Of a stretch of 57,167 bases of DNA, positions 25,491-35,380 are shown piece after piece. Where the stretch lies: the NCBI GenBank assembly GCA_944326455.1, contig CALVEA010000010.1, positions 1 through 57,167 on the forward strand, written 5' to 3'. Source of the DNA: Candidatus Gastranaerophilales bacterium (lineage in GTDB: Bacteria > Cyanobacteriota > Vampirovibrionia > Gastranaerophilales > Gastranaerophilaceae). Made by a program: the position numbers and the translations under genes. The notes beneath the pieces were generated by a model. It saw nothing but the letters and a program-made list of their open reading frames with translations. It made no database searches and was not told the DNA's origin. How positions within the stretch are numbered: position 1 is the first letter of the stretch; every line of letters starts with the position of its first letter.

Positions 25491-26250
25491 GTTGTTCCTT
25501 ATTATTTTTTTCAAGGATGAATGAGCGGAGTTTTCTTTCAATCAATACCGGACTTTCTCCTGCCTGAATAGAAAGAACGCCTTCTAATATCATATTTTTG
25601 TATAAAAAGATACTTTGATAGATGAACTTAATTCTGGTACTGATAGGGATCATAACTAAGTTTGCCGCAAACAGACCATAGATTGTTGCAACGAATGCAA
25701 CCGCGATACCTGCACCGAGTTTGGAAGGGTCAGATAAGTTCTGCATAACCTGAATAAGACCCATAACCGCTCCGATAATACCGAGTGTCGGAGAATAACC
25801 GCCAAAGGATTCAAAAACTTTTGCGCATCCGTTGACGTAGTTTTCAAACTGTTCAATCTGATTTTCCATCATTTCTCTAACCAGAGTCGGGTCTGTACCA
25901 TCGGCAACTGCGCCCAACCCCAGAGTTAAAAGCGGGTCTGACGCATTATAGGCTTCTTTTTCAAGAGCGATAATGCCTTCTTTCCTTGCTTTTGTAGCAA
26001 AGCTTCCTATTTCGGTAATAAGAGCTTCAAAATCAGCTTTTGGCGGCATAAAAACATTTTTTAGCATCATAATTGCCGCTTTAAGCTGTGATGGCGGAAA
26101 ACTTAAAACAATCGCACCTGTTGTACCTCCAAGTACGATAAATGCCGCGGTTATTTGTAAAAGCTGTCCAATGTTTCCCCCTTCAAGAGCTTGCCCCGTT
26201 AAGATAAAGCCAATACCGAGGAATAAACCAATGACTGCAAATATATCCAT
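25483..26250 (-). CDS. motA: Flagellar motor stator protein MotA
   Basis: A 255-aa polytopic membrane protein of the MotA/PomA family with four membrane helices. The N-terminus is I-G-L-F-L-G-I-G-F-I-L-T-G. The stator core is F-E-S-F-G-G-Y-S-P-T-L-G-I-I-G-A-V-M-G-L-I, then A-V-A-F-V-A-T-I-Y-G-L-F-A-A-N-L, carrying the typical Pro and Gly residues. With MotB it forms the ion-driven stator. It is the first gene of a three-gene operon. No other flagellar gene is in the window. Confidence 0.93.
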   Translation of the reverse strand: MDIFAVIGLFLGIGFILTGQALEGGNIGQLLQITAAFIVLGGTTGAIVLSFPPSQLKAAIMMLKNVFMPPKADFEALITEIGSFATKARKEGIIALEKEAYNASDPLLTLGLGAVADGTDPTLVREMMENQIEQFENYVNGCAKVFESFGGYSPTLGIIGAVMGLIQVMQNLSDPSKLGAGIAVAFVATIYGLFAANLVMIPISTRIKFIYQSIFLYKNMILEGVLSIQAGESPVLIERKLRSFILEKNNKEQHG

Positions 26251-26346
26251 AATTATCTCCGATTATATACTATTCTGATTATATTAAACTATAATTTAAT
26301 CTCTTTGAAATCCTTTAAATATAGTATGTTTGGAGATAAGAGCGTT

Positions 26347-28605
26347 TTATGAGCCGGGGAATTTTCCGGAGAGAATTTTTATTGCATTAGCTTCTGCTCG
26401 GTCTGCTCTCTTCAGAGCTGAAGCAAGACCGGAGTTATCAAAGGTTTTCTTTATATTTGCCGGAGTTTGAGCAGGAATGTATTTATTTATATTGTCGTTT
26501 TTTGTTGAAAATACCGAATCCTGAGAAGGAATATATGTATAGTTGTCATATTCTGATTTTGTTTTAGGGATTGCAGAATCTTGTGACGGGATATAGGTAT
26601 AATTGTCGTAGTCCTGTTTTACGGGAGTTACGGTATTAGTTTTGTTTTGTACAGCTTGAACAGGCTGTTGGATTTTTTGCTGTTGTTTTTCTGCCTCTTC
26701 AGGAATTGCAGCTTCTGCTACAGCTGCTGCTTCCGTCATTGTGTTTGGAATTTGTTCTTTTATCTGTTCCGGTTTTTGTGCGGCAGGTTTGCCGGATGTT
26801 TGACTCAGGGCGGTTTGCAATTCTGTTTGCTGCGGGTTGTTGAGAGCTTCAAGTTTGGCAGCTTGAGCTTTCAGCAGCCTTTCTTGAAGATCTTTTTTCA
26901 AATAGATTTCCTGTTTCTTCTTATTTTCTTCATATTCTTCTTCTTTGTATTGGTCGTAATACTTTCCAAAAAGTGCGGTTGTACATTTGTTGATTAAACC
27001 TCCGAGCGCACCCATGGAGATTAGACCCCAAATAACGAATCTCATTGGTATTCCGCCAATATTTTTAAAGAAATTAGGTACTTTGTTAAGGGTATTTGTC
27101 AGAATATTGTTTCCTCTATAACCCTTTATGGTTTCCAAATCCATTGTTATAAATCTGCTTAATTTTCTAAGCATTTTTGTAAACAGGTTTTGCGGATGAG
27201 AGGACCATAATTCTTTTAACTGCTTTTTAAGAATTTTCCTTTCAGCCTTATACGCATCTTTATTTGCGAATTCGTGATTTCTTACTTTTTTATTAAAGTT
27301 ATTTAAAAGTTCTCTGTATTTTTCGACTTGTTCTTTAGTCATGCCGGAGTACTGCATACCTGTAAAAGAATGCATTATTTTCAGAGCAAGAGGGAAGGTG
27401 AACACCCAAGAGACGGCTTCAACAAGACCATGTGCCGCAGTCCCGACTTTTTCACCCGGCTCAGCTTTCTTTGTGTTAATCATCATTTCAACAAGAAGCG
27501 GTGAGATAAACAAGAGCGCGCCGAGCTTTCCTCCCCCGAAAGTGAAGCCTCTGTGGATTTTTTGCAGGAAATTTGAGAAAAATCTTCCGGTTTTTGTTTT
27601 AGCGCCGCCTTTTGCGCCCACAGTCAAGCTGTGAAGTCTGTTATAAACTTCGTCACAGCCGATTGTTCTTTCAAAAGGTTTGGTCAAAGGTCCCATCCAG
27701 CTATAATGTCCGGCACCGATTTTAACTTTGCCTTTAACTTTGCCGGTTGCAGTCTTAACTTCATCTATATATTTACCCCACTCATCTTTTTTAATGAGTT
27801 TAAGTTTGTTTGCATCCAGCCCCATCTCTTTTAGAATTTCATTTTTGACAGCACTGCTTGCACCTTCTCCAAGTGAGAGGATGTTTTCAATTTCCATTTG
27901 GCTTCTTCCCAGCCGTCTTAGTAAAATACTATTTTGAGCTTGTCCGGAAGGTATTTTGGAAATGCTATTCACTTTAAATGTTTTTTTAAGGTAGTTAATT
28001 TCTTCCCTATTAAGTCCCATGTATTTAAGTTCAATAGTACCTTCTTTTCCAAGTTTTAAGGTATCAGTTATCTTTGTAAATTCTTCTACAATGCGTTGTT
28101 TTTGATTTTGCATTTCACTTTTAACAATAGACCACTCCGGCTGAGAAGGGGTAGTTTTAATAGCAGTAAGAACTTCGCTTTTATCTACGATATTATTCCA
28201 TTTCCTGCCCAGTTTGCTGCCTGTTCCTATGATGCTTTGCATTGGTTTGCTTTTTACAAATTTTGATTCTTGCAGTTTATCGCCGAGTCTTGCAGCTTTT
28301 CCGAGCAGGCTTTTTTCGTATTCTCCTCCGCATGCTTCAGCAAACTTATCAATTCCGAATCCAAAAGCCAGCCAGGTTGGAATTATTAAAAACGGATGTT
28401 CAACAAATGGAGTTATAAATCCCATTGGGTCAGCCTGTTTTACGCTCTCTTTAAAAGTTTTTGGCTGAAAACTATCGTTTGGCATGTAGTAAAGGTCCGG
28501 CAGCTGGACATTTAAAGCCGAAGCAGGAGTGCCCTCTTGAGCTTGAACTCCCGGCTGAGCTTGAATTATTTGATAATTATTTACATTTTGATTAATATTA
28601 TTCAC
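26347..28605 (-). CDS. Very large membrane protein with YIPSQDS repeats, unknown
   Basis: About 752 aa from GTG 28605 (MNNINQNVNNYQ, with AGG upstream); the frame is open to GTG 28623. Hydrophobic segments occur near 65-85, 355-375, 395-415 and 525-545, separated by basic helical stretches. A long acidic coiled coil with E-E-Y-E-E-N-K-K-K follows near 560-600. The C-terminal region is Gln/Pro/Ala-rich and contains two perfect Y-D-N-Y-T-Y-I-P-S-Q-D-S repeats plus a decayed third (N-K-Y-I-P-A-Q). No enzyme motif is seen. It pairs with the next upstream gene, which is of the same style. Confidence 0.75.
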   Translation of the reverse strand: MNNINQNVNNYQIIQAQPGVQAQEGTPASALNVQLPDLYYMPNDSFQPKTFKESVKQADPMGFITPFVEHPFLIIPTWLAFGFGIDKFAEACGGEYEKSLLGKAARLGDKLQESKFVKSKPMQSIIGTGSKLGRKWNNIVDKSEVLTAIKTTPSQPEWSIVKSEMQNQKQRIVEEFTKITDTLKLGKEGTIELKYMGLNREEINYLKKTFKVNSISKIPSGQAQNSILLRRLGRSQMEIENILSLGEGASSAVKNEILKEMGLDANKLKLIKKDEWGKYIDEVKTATGKVKGKVKIGAGHYSWMGPLTKPFERTIGCDEVYNRLHSLTVGAKGGAKTKTGRFFSNFLQKIHRGFTFGGGKLGALLFISPLLVEMMINTKKAEPGEKVGTAAHGLVEAVSWVFTFPLALKIMHSFTGMQYSGMTKEQVEKYRELLNNFNKKVRNHEFANKDAYKAERKILKKQLKELWSSHPQNLFTKMLRKLSRFITMDLETIKGYRGNNILTNTLNKVPNFFKNIGGIPMRFVIWGLISMGALGGLINKCTTALFGKYYDQYKEEEYEENKKKQEIYLKKDLQERLLKAQAAKLEALNNPQQTELQTALSQTSGKPAAQKPEQIKEQIPNTMTEAAAVAEAAIPEEAEKQQQKIQQPVQAVQNKTNTVTPVKQDYDNYTYIPSQDSAIPKTKSEYDNYTYIPSQDSVFSTKNDNINKYIPAQTPANIKKTFDNSGLASALKRADRAEANAIKILSGKFPGS

Positions 28606-28723
28606 AATAAACCTGCCAAACACTAACTATTTTAATAAAGTATTTTAGCACTTAAAAATTGCCATCATTTTATACGGGTAAAGCTATTTCTTTAAATTTC
28701 TTAACATCAGTGCAGCGGTTTTA

Positions 28724-30928
28724 TTAGTTGCTTTGTCGGTCGTTGTATGAATGCGCTTCTGGGGCAAATATGCGCGGATCGTCAATTTTATCCATGGCTT
28801 TCATTATACCGATTTTTCCTGCTTTTTTCTGGATATTAGTGAGCCAAGCATTAAAAGCATACGGAACTGCAAAAATTATTCCCAGAATCGGCAGAGCTGC
28901 CGCAATCCCGGTATTAATTAAAGTATTATAATTTTTGTAGGTAAAGTCCATTTTTAAGGTTTTCTGAATTTCTTTTGGAATTTTTTCGCCGCGGCTTGCC
29001 GCTTTTGATTTTATCCAGAGTTTTCCGCCTTGAGAGATAAGGCTGCGTCCCCATTTCGCAATAGGTGTTTGTTTAAAATGGGATTCAAACAATCCGGAAA
29101 TAACTTTTGCAATATCTTTGTTCTCTCCGGAGAGAATTGTTTTATTTACGCCTTCTTCTCCGATTTTTTTTATTTCTTCAAGTAAAAGGTCAATACTATT
29201 TTTTATTTCTTTGTTTTCCGGTTTGGATAAAAATGTTTTCAACTCTCCTGAGACAAGTGATTTTTGGAATTCTCGGACTTTATTTTTATCATTTTTTTGT
29301 ACAGAATTATATACATTATTTATTGCAGTTTTTAGTGTGGATTTAGAATCAAATATCATATTGCTAAGCTTGTTTCCGATTTTTGTAATAGGAAATTTTC
29401 CGTTAGCTATTGAAACAGTCAGAAGAGCCAATCCAGCCATTGAACCTAATGTCCAGAGTGTTGAGCCAATCTCTCTGGCTATTTCTGTGCCCGCTTCAAT
29501 ATCCTCTGAATATCTTTGCGACATCTCATCAATCTCATCAAAAGCTATGAATAAATTTTTTTGTAATGCTTGAGCTTCTGCTCTTTGGCTTTCGGATATT
29601 CCTATTTCTTTCAGTGCTTTTTGGAGTTTTTCATTTTCTGTTCGGATTGTTTTTTTATAAGTTTCATATTCGGATTTGTCTTTAAAATACGATATAAGAA
29701 ATGAAAAACTGCCGCCGATTTTTTGAAGAAGGCTTTGTTTTTGCGGTTCTGCCTTGATATGTTCAGCCTGCATCATTTCTTCTTTTGAAAAAGCCATAAG
29801 TCTGCCCGGATTTTTAAGCAGGTCTTGCCGTGCTTTGTAGCGCCCGATTCTTGATGCGTTTTTCTCTTCAATAGTACCTTGCATTTGTATTATTAAAGGA
29901 GTCAGGATAGGAATTGCTATTGATACAGCATTTCTAATATTTTTATTAGCCTTTGCAAGTTTTAATAATTTATTAATCCCGAAACCAACAGGTGCCGCTA
30001 TTAGCCAGGAAAGAGTGCCTAAGGTGTCAAAGGAGTTTTCTACGTTTTCAGAGTATTCTTCGGCTTTAATATTAATATCTTTGACAATATCTACAATAAG
30101 CTCTTGATTTTCTTGTGCTTTTTGAAGCTGAGATGGTGAAAGCTGTATGGATTTTAGTTTATCAATCTCATCCGAATCTTTCTGTGCAAGCCAGGCTTTG
30201 TATGCAGCTTTGTCTTTCTGCAGCTCTTTTAATTCAGAGATTATTTTTGAAAAACTGTTTTTCTCTTTTTCATCCGGAATTGTTTTAGCAATTTCTTGTG
30301 CTTTTTCAATTTGCTCCGGTGTATAAATAACAAAGTTTTCTAAATCTTTGAGTTCGTTTTGTTTTGCTTGATATCTCCCGATTCTTGAAGCTTCTTTCTG
30401 TTGCGCGTTTCCCCACAATATCATTCCGATAGCACTTGCAAACATAAGTCCCATAATGGCATAAGTGCTGTTGTTTCTTATTTTTCGGCTTAATGCATTT
30501 GTTCTTTTGCTCAAGTTCACAAGCTCTTTACTTTTTGTCTCATATTCAGGATTGTTATGCGGGAGGCTGCGAAGTTCTAATTCTAAGTTTTGGACTCGTT
30601 TTTTTAAATTTGATGTTAATTGCTTATCTGCAAAACGGATAATAGGTTCTTGCATAAAAGTCAGCCCTAAGATAGGGATTACAGAAATCATGCCGGTAAG
30701 CTGCTCCATGTTCTGGCAATTATCTTCAGAGCGGGCATCCATTATTTCTGTGGCTCTGATTACAGTTTCGGCACGTTTTTGTGTTAAATAGAGTTTATCC
30801 TGCGGGATTTCAAGATTATGTGACAAGTATTCCTTTTGGGCTCGTCTGTCGGCTTGTTTTTGTTCCCAAGTATCATATTTATGATAGTTTTTTCTTACTT
30901 CATTTATTGAGTTTAAAAATTGTCCCAC
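28724..30928 (-). CDS. Large membrane/coiled-coil protein with internal repeats, unknown
   Basis: A 734-aa protein that starts at a GTG preceded by AGGAG. It is built of repeated modules: a hydrophobic hairpin, then A-S-R-I-G-R-Y-x-A-R/K-Q, a long charged coiled coil, Y-S-E-x-I/V-E and another membrane segment. The A-S-R-I-G-R-Y phrase appears twice (near 180 and 360), and a decayed form (A-G-K-I-G-I-M) sits near the C-terminus. Membrane segments are Gly/Ala-rich. It could shape or tether membranes, but nothing catalytic is visible. The gene shows no sign of frame damage. Confidence 0.75.
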   Translation of the reverse strand: MGQFLNSINEVRKNYHKYDTWEQKQADRRAQKEYLSHNLEIPQDKLYLTQKRAETVIRATEIMDARSEDNCQNMEQLTGMISVIPILGLTFMQEPIIRFADKQLTSNLKKRVQNLELELRSLPHNNPEYETKSKELVNLSKRTNALSRKIRNNSTYAIMGLMFASAIGMILWGNAQQKEASRIGRYQAKQNELKDLENFVIYTPEQIEKAQEIAKTIPDEKEKNSFSKIISELKELQKDKAAYKAWLAQKDSDEIDKLKSIQLSPSQLQKAQENQELIVDIVKDINIKAEEYSENVENSFDTLGTLSWLIAAPVGFGINKLLKLAKANKNIRNAVSIAIPILTPLIIQMQGTIEEKNASRIGRYKARQDLLKNPGRLMAFSKEEMMQAEHIKAEPQKQSLLQKIGGSFSFLISYFKDKSEYETYKKTIRTENEKLQKALKEIGISESQRAEAQALQKNLFIAFDEIDEMSQRYSEDIEAGTEIAREIGSTLWTLGSMAGLALLTVSIANGKFPITKIGNKLSNMIFDSKSTLKTAINNVYNSVQKNDKNKVREFQKSLVSGELKTFLSKPENKEIKNSIDLLLEEIKKIGEEGVNKTILSGENKDIAKVISGLFESHFKQTPIAKWGRSLISQGGKLWIKSKAASRGEKIPKEIQKTLKMDFTYKNYNTLINTGIAAALPILGIIFAVPYAFNAWLTNIQKKAGKIGIMKAMDKIDDPRIFAPEAHSYNDRQSN

Positions 30929-31130
30929 TACACGATTACTCCTGATGTATTTAAGTATATTAAAGGAAAAACTTGCTTTTTGTATAGTAATATTTTTACA
31001 TAATGTAATATTTTGTTTATATTCAGCCGGGATAAATAGTAAATTTTTTTTACAAACAATCGAAAAATACGAGCATTTTTTTGGTATTTACTATACAATG
31101 TTCATGACGAATTAAGGATTAGAAAAAATA

Positions 31131-31967
31131 ATGGAAACCTTTGAATTAACCAATTATAAATTTTATTCAAGCCGCCTTGATATGGAATTGATTACGACAA
31201 TAGTGGATGCGCTGAAGGAAATTCTTGAGGAAGATAAAAAGCAGGAGCAGCCGCTATTTTTGAAAGTTGCTGATAATTTTATTATGGATATTGCAAGAAA
31301 AGTCGTACAAGAGAAAAAAAGGACTTTCCTTATAGGTATAACCGGAGAAAGTGCTTCCGGCAAGACTGTTTTCGTTGATAATACGATAGAAGCGGTTGTC
31401 AGAGAAAAAAAAGAAGGAATTTATACAGTAATCCGCTGCGATGACTATTACAAAGATACTTCAAAAGAACTTCAGGAAGCCGGCAGTTACGATGCTTTAT
31501 TTAAAACCGGTTTTAGCTTTGATACCCCGGATGCTATAGATTTAGACTTGATGAAAGAGCATTTGATGGCGCTGAAAAAATCGCAAACTATTGTTTCTCC
31601 GAAATATGATTTTGTAACCTGTGTTTCTGATCCAAACGGAGACGTCAAAAAACCCGCAAAAGTCATTCTTACGGAAGGTTTGTATGTCCTGAATGAGGGT
31701 ATTCGTGATATTATGGATGTAAAGGTTTATGTATTTACTCCGATTGATGTTATTAAAGAAAGATGGTATAAACGAGCCGTTCTTAGGGGTAAAACAGGTG
31801 AAGCTGCTGATTTACAGTTCAAAAATGTAAACGAAACTGCGCAGCAGTACATAAGACCAACTTATCAGATTTCAGATTGTATAATTAACGGTATGGTTGA
31901 TAAAGACTATATCAAAGTTATCACTGATAAGATTTTAAATAAATTAAGCGAAATTTGCGGCGGTTAA
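31131..31967 (+). CDS. Uridine kinase / phosphoribulokinase family P-loop kinase
   Basis: A 278-aa protein with a P-loop G-I-T-G-E-S-A-S-G-K-T at about 69-79, preceded by a helical extension. The family core follows: D-D-Y-Y-K-D, then F-D-T-P-D-A-I-D-L-D-L, V-I-L-T-E-G-L-Y-V-L, and K-E-R-W-Y-K-R-A-V-L-R-G. These are uridine-kinase landmarks (substrate Asp, lid Arg residues), so pyrimidine nucleoside salvage is likely, although a phosphoribulokinase-like substrate cannot be excluded. It begins a rightward cluster with queD, uppP and deoC. AAGGA precedes the start. Confidence 0.85.
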   Translation: METFELTNYKFYSSRLDMELITTIVDALKEILEEDKKQEQPLFLKVADNFIMDIARKVVQEKKRTFLIGITGESASGKTVFVDNTIEAVVREKKEGIYTVIRCDDYYKDTSKELQEAGSYDALFKTGFSFDTPDAIDLDLMKEHLMALKKSQTIVSPKYDFVTCVSDPNGDVKKPAKVILTEGLYVLNEGIRDIMDVKVYVFTPIDVIKERWYKRAVLRGKTGEAADLQFKNVNETAQQYIRPTYQISDCIINGMVDKDYIKVITDKILNKLSEICGG

Positions 31968-31991
31968 TTTTACCCGCGGAGGAGGTATAAG

Positions 31992-32351
31992 ATGTTTGAA
32001 TTAAAGGCTCAGATGTATTTTGCAGCCGCTCACCATTTGCTGAATTATGAAGGCGAATGCGAAAACCAACATGGACATAATTGGCTGGTCGAAGCTTATG
32101 TTCAAGGCAATTCTTTGGATAAGAGCAATATTTTAATAGATTATAAAGTTTTAAAACGAGAATTAAAATCCGTGTTGGATTTATTAGACCATAAAGACTT
32201 AAATGAACTGCCGTATTTTAAAGGTGAAAGCCCTTCGAGTGAGATGATTTCTATGTTTATTTATAATAAACTAAAGGAAAGAATCAATCTTGTAAGCAAG
32301 GTTTCTGTCTGGGAAACTCCTACCTCTTGTGCAAGCTATTTTGAAGAGTAG
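31992..32351 (+). CDS. queD: 6-carboxy-5,6,7,8-tetrahydropterin synthase (QueD)
   Basis: A 119-aa protein of the PTPS/QueD family, which turns dihydroneopterin triphosphate into 6-carboxytetrahydropterin on the way to queuosine. Zinc ligands are seen as His14/15 and H27-G-H29. The catalytic Cys23 stands in C-E-N-Q-H-G-H, with the L-D-H-K-D-L-N motif near 70 and the C-terminal W-E-T-P motif. The length suits QueD. A strong GGAGGAGGT site precedes the ATG. No queC or queE is nearby. Confidence 0.92.
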   Translation: MFELKAQMYFAAAHHLLNYEGECENQHGHNWLVEAYVQGNSLDKSNILIDYKVLKRELKSVLDLLDHKDLNELPYFKGESPSSEMISMFIYNKLKERINLVSKVSVWETPTSCASYFEE

Positions 32352-32405
32352 AAGGTAAAGGGAATGGTATAGGCTTCCAGCCGGAAAGTTGATAAAGGAG
32401 GAGAG

Positions 32406-33248
32406 TTGGATTTAATACAGTCAATATTAATGGGTTTTATGCAGGGTTTGAGCGAGTTTTTGCCAATCTCAAGTTCGGCGCATCTTGTGTTTACTTCTAA
32501 TTTTTATAAAGTTTTTAAAGGAATAGAAATCGCCCAGGAATCAAACCAAGAAGTTTTTCTTGATATTATGCTTCATCTGGGTACTCTGATTGCGGTATTG
32601 ATTTTCTTTAGAAAGGATATTAAGCGAATCCTGCTGGCGATTTATTACGGATTTAAGCATAAAGATTTTAAAAATACTGAGTTTCAGCTAGGTATGTATA
32701 TAATTCTCGGGACAATAATTACCGTGCTTATTGCATATCCTCTTCATGAAATTGCGGGCGGTTTGGTATTCAAACCGGCGATTGTCGGACTGCTTCTAAT
32801 AGGTACAGGGATTCTGCTTTTATCAAGTGAATATTATGCTAAAAAACATCCGGATAAAAAACCGATTTCTTTAAAAAGTTCTATTTTTATCGCTATAGCC
32901 CAGGGTTTGGCGGCTCTTCCTGGATTTTCCCGCTCGGGGCTAACTATTGCAACTGGGCTTTTTGCCGGCAATGATAGGACAACTGCAGCAAGATATTCAT
33001 TTCTTCTTTCTATTCCAATTATTTTGGGCTCTTCTATGGTCTATCCGTTTGTAAAACTTGATTTGCACGAGGTTGTTGCATACAATTGGACTGCCATTAT
33101 TGCAGGTACTCTGGTTTCGGCTGTTGTAGGGTATTTGTGCATAAAATATTTTATCAAATTCGTGTCTAAATTTTCCCTTGCGGTATTTGGATATTACTGC
33201 CTAATAGTCGGAATTTTTACGTTTTTATTTTTTATCGGGAGGGTATAG
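32406..33248 (+). CDS. uppP: Undecaprenyl-diphosphatase
   Basis: A 280-aa polytopic membrane protein of the UppP/BacA family. It dephosphorylates undecaprenyl diphosphate to recycle the lipid carrier for peptidoglycan and surface glycans. Conserved motifs: G-L-S-E-F-L-P-I-S-S-S-A-H-L (about 14-28) and L-P-G-F-S-R-S-G-L-T (about 170-180). The start codon is TTG, fixed by an AGGAGG six bases upstream. It overlaps nothing, and deoC starts three bases later. Confidence 0.95.
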   Translation: MDLIQSILMGFMQGLSEFLPISSSAHLVFTSNFYKVFKGIEIAQESNQEVFLDIMLHLGTLIAVLIFFRKDIKRILLAIYYGFKHKDFKNTEFQLGMYIILGTIITVLIAYPLHEIAGGLVFKPAIVGLLLIGTGILLLSSEYYAKKHPDKKPISLKSSIFIAIAQGLAALPGFSRSGLTIATGLFAGNDRTTAARYSFLLSIPIILGSSMVYPFVKLDLHEVVAYNWTAIIAGTLVSAVVGYLCIKYFIKFVSKFSLAVFGYYCLIVGIFTFLFFIGRV

Positions 33249-33251
33249 AAT

Positions 33252-33905
33252 ATGGAATTAAATAAATATATTGAACATACTCTTTTAAAGCAGGATGCAA
33301 CAAAAGAAGAAATTAAAAAACTTTTGGATGAAGCAAAAAAATATAAGTTTTTCGGAGTTTGTGTAAACCCTGTAAATGTCAAGCTCGCAAAAGAGTATTT
33401 AAAAGATACTGATATAAAAGTTGTTACAGTAATTGGTTTCCCGCTTGGACAGACTACAAGAGAGGTCAAGGTTCTTGAAACAATTGATGCTGTAAAAAAC
33501 GGTGCTGATGAAATTGATATGGTGCTAAATGACGGTAAGCTTAAAGACGGGGATTTTGAGTATCTAAAAGACGAAATCTCTGCCGTAAAACTGGCATGCC
33601 AAGGTAAAAATTTAAAAGTTATTCTGGAAACAGACTTGTTAGATAAAGATGAGATAAAAAAAGCTTGCGAAATTTGTATAGAAGCAGGTGCAAATTTTGT
33701 AAAAACATCAACAGGCTTTGTGAAAAATGGTGTCGGCGCTAAAGAAGAAGATGTTAAATTGATGTATGAAACAGTTAAGGATTCCGGACTTGGAGTAAAA
33801 GCTTCCGGAGGTGTTCGGGATAGGGAAACTGCAATCAGGATGATAGAATTCGGCGCAACACGTATAGGAACGAGTTCCGGAGTGAAAATCTGTACAGAAG
33901 AATAA
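33252..33905 (+). CDS. deoC: Deoxyribose-phosphate aldolase
   Basis: A 217-aa class I aldolase that splits 2-deoxyribose 5-phosphate into glyceraldehyde 3-phosphate and acetaldehyde. The Schiff-base Lys lies in F-V-K-T-S-T-G-F (about 152). The second catalytic Lys is in G-V-K-A-S-G-G-V-R (about 183), and D-M-V-L-N near 95 is also conserved. Normal length. Together with the kinase at 31131 it fits nucleoside salvage. A terminator at 34012 follows. Confidence 0.96.
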   Translation: MELNKYIEHTLLKQDATKEEIKKLLDEAKKYKFFGVCVNPVNVKLAKEYLKDTDIKVVTVIGFPLGQTTREVKVLETIDAVKNGADEIDMVLNDGKLKDGDFEYLKDEISAVKLACQGKNLKVILETDLLDKDEIKKACEICIEAGANFVKTSTGFVKNGVGAKEEDVKLMYETVKDSGLGVKASGGVRDRETAIRMIEFGATRIGTSSGVKICTEE

Positions 33906-34011
33906 GTATTGTTCTAAGACTTTAGGATTACGACTTTTATAAGTAATTAGTTTAATGTTTTGATGAGGGTTTGAGGTTAATATTATATAGAATCCTCATC
34001 GCTCAAATTTT

Positions 34012-34040
34012 CCTCTCTTTTTTAAAGAGAGGTTTTTTTT
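34012..34040 (+). terminator. Rho-independent terminator after deoC
   Basis: CCTCTCTTT / AAAGAGAGG stem followed by eight T residues, about 106 bases beyond the deoC stop. Confidence 0.8.
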
Positions 34041-34044
34041 AATG

Positions 34045-34080
34045 AACGGGGGCGCGGCTAAGTTTAGCCGCGCCCCCGTT
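34045..34080. terminator. GC-rich palindrome after pgk
   Basis: A perfect palindrome with 17-bp arms (AACGGGGGCGCGGCTAA) lies 16 bases past the pgk stop, read leftward. It has no T-run. It is the third such GC-rich palindrome at a gene end in this window. Confidence 0.55.
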
Positions 34081-34096
34081 GTTATAAATTTTATTT

Positions 34097-35293
34097 TTAC
34101 TTATCATCCAGTGCAGCAACACCAGGAAGAACTTTTCCTTCAATAAATTCAAGAGAAGCTCCGCCGCCTGTTGATACATGAGTGAAGTCTTCTGCTTTGC
34201 AGAATTTCTTAGCTGCAGAAACAGAATCTCCGCCGCCGATAACTGATACAGCACCGTTTTTAGTAGCTTCAACAATAGCATCTAAAACAGCTTTTGTACC
34301 TTCTGCAAATTTAGGATTTTCGAATGCGCCTACAGGACCGTTCATAAGAATTGTTTTTGATGATTTAATTACATCAGCAAAAGCCTTTCTTGAATCAGGA
34401 CCTGCATCAACACCTTCAAACCCGTCAGGGATTTCAGTAATCTTAACGAATTTATTTGTTCCGTTGCCAGAGAAATCATCAGTAACAAGAACATCAGTTG
34501 CCATAACGAGTTTAACACCCTTTTCAGCTGCTTTCTTTTCAATAGCTTTAGCTACATCAAGCTGGTCGTCTTCACAAATTGAGTTACCGATTTTGCCGCC
34601 GTTAGCTTTAACGAAAGTGTAAGCCATGCCGCCGCCGATTATCATATTATCAACTTTATCAAGCAAGTTTTCTAAAACACCGATTTTAGAAGAAACTTTA
34701 GCACCGCCTACAACTGCAGTGAACGGTCTTGTCGGATTATCAAGAGCTTGAGATAAGCATCTGATTTCTTTTTCCATTAACAAACCTGAAACAGCCGGTT
34801 TAAGGATTTTAGCCAATTTAGCTGTTGAAGTGTGGTTTCTGTGAGCTGCGCCGAAAGCGTCATTTACATAGAAATCACCGAGTTTAGCAAGTTCTTGAGC
34901 AAAAGTCATATCGTCGTCTTTTGCTTCTTCTGCTTTATAGAAACGAATATTTTCTAATAAAGCAATTTGTCCGTCCTGTAATTTTTCTACATAAGCCGGA
35001 GCTTCTTCAACTGACGGAATAAATACAATTTCTTGTCCAAAAACTTTAGACATATATTTAGCAACCGGAGCAAGAGAAAATTCCATATTTCTTTCGCCTT
35101 TTGGTCTGCCTAAGTGAGCCATAAGAATAACTTTAGCACCCTTTTCGGTCAAAGCGTTTACTGTAGGAACGATTGCCTGAATACGGGTATCATCAGTAAC
35201 ATTTTTGTTTTCATCAAGAGGTACGTTAACATCAACTCTTACAAGAGCTTTTTTACCTTTGATGTCACCTAAATCTTTAATTGATTTTTTCAT
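34097..35293 (-). CDS. pgk: Phosphoglycerate kinase
   Basis: A 398-aa glycolytic kinase that transfers phosphate from 1,3-bisphosphoglycerate to ADP. Motifs in order: V-R-V-D-V-N-V-P-L-D near 19-28, L-M-A-H-L-G-R-P-K-G, Y-V-N-D-A-F-G-A-A-H-R-N-H-T-S, A-V-V-G-G-A-K-V-S-S-K-I, N-G-P-V-G-A-F-E, and the C-terminal G-G-G-D-S-V-S-A-A-K. Full length. AAAGGAAAGAG precedes the ATG. It is monocistronic and divergent from the TrpD-like gene. Confidence 0.97.
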   Translation of the reverse strand: MKKSIKDLGDIKGKKALVRVDVNVPLDENKNVTDDTRIQAIVPTVNALTEKGAKVILMAHLGRPKGERNMEFSLAPVAKYMSKVFGQEIVFIPSVEEAPAYVEKLQDGQIALLENIRFYKAEEAKDDDMTFAQELAKLGDFYVNDAFGAAHRNHTSTAKLAKILKPAVSGLLMEKEIRCLSQALDNPTRPFTAVVGGAKVSSKIGVLENLLDKVDNMIIGGGMAYTFVKANGGKIGNSICEDDQLDVAKAIEKKAAEKGVKLVMATDVLVTDDFSGNGTNKFVKITEIPDGFEGVDAGPDSRKAFADVIKSSKTILMNGPVGAFENPKFAEGTKAVLDAIVEATKNGAVSVIGGGDSVSAAKKFCKAEDFTHVSTGGGASLEFIEGKVLPGVAALDDK

Positions 35294-35380
35294 AGTCTCT
35301 TTCCTTTCTTATTTGCATATCAATTATAGTAAAAACAAAAATCCCCTGCAATCAAAATCATATTGGAGTATAATTAGGCT

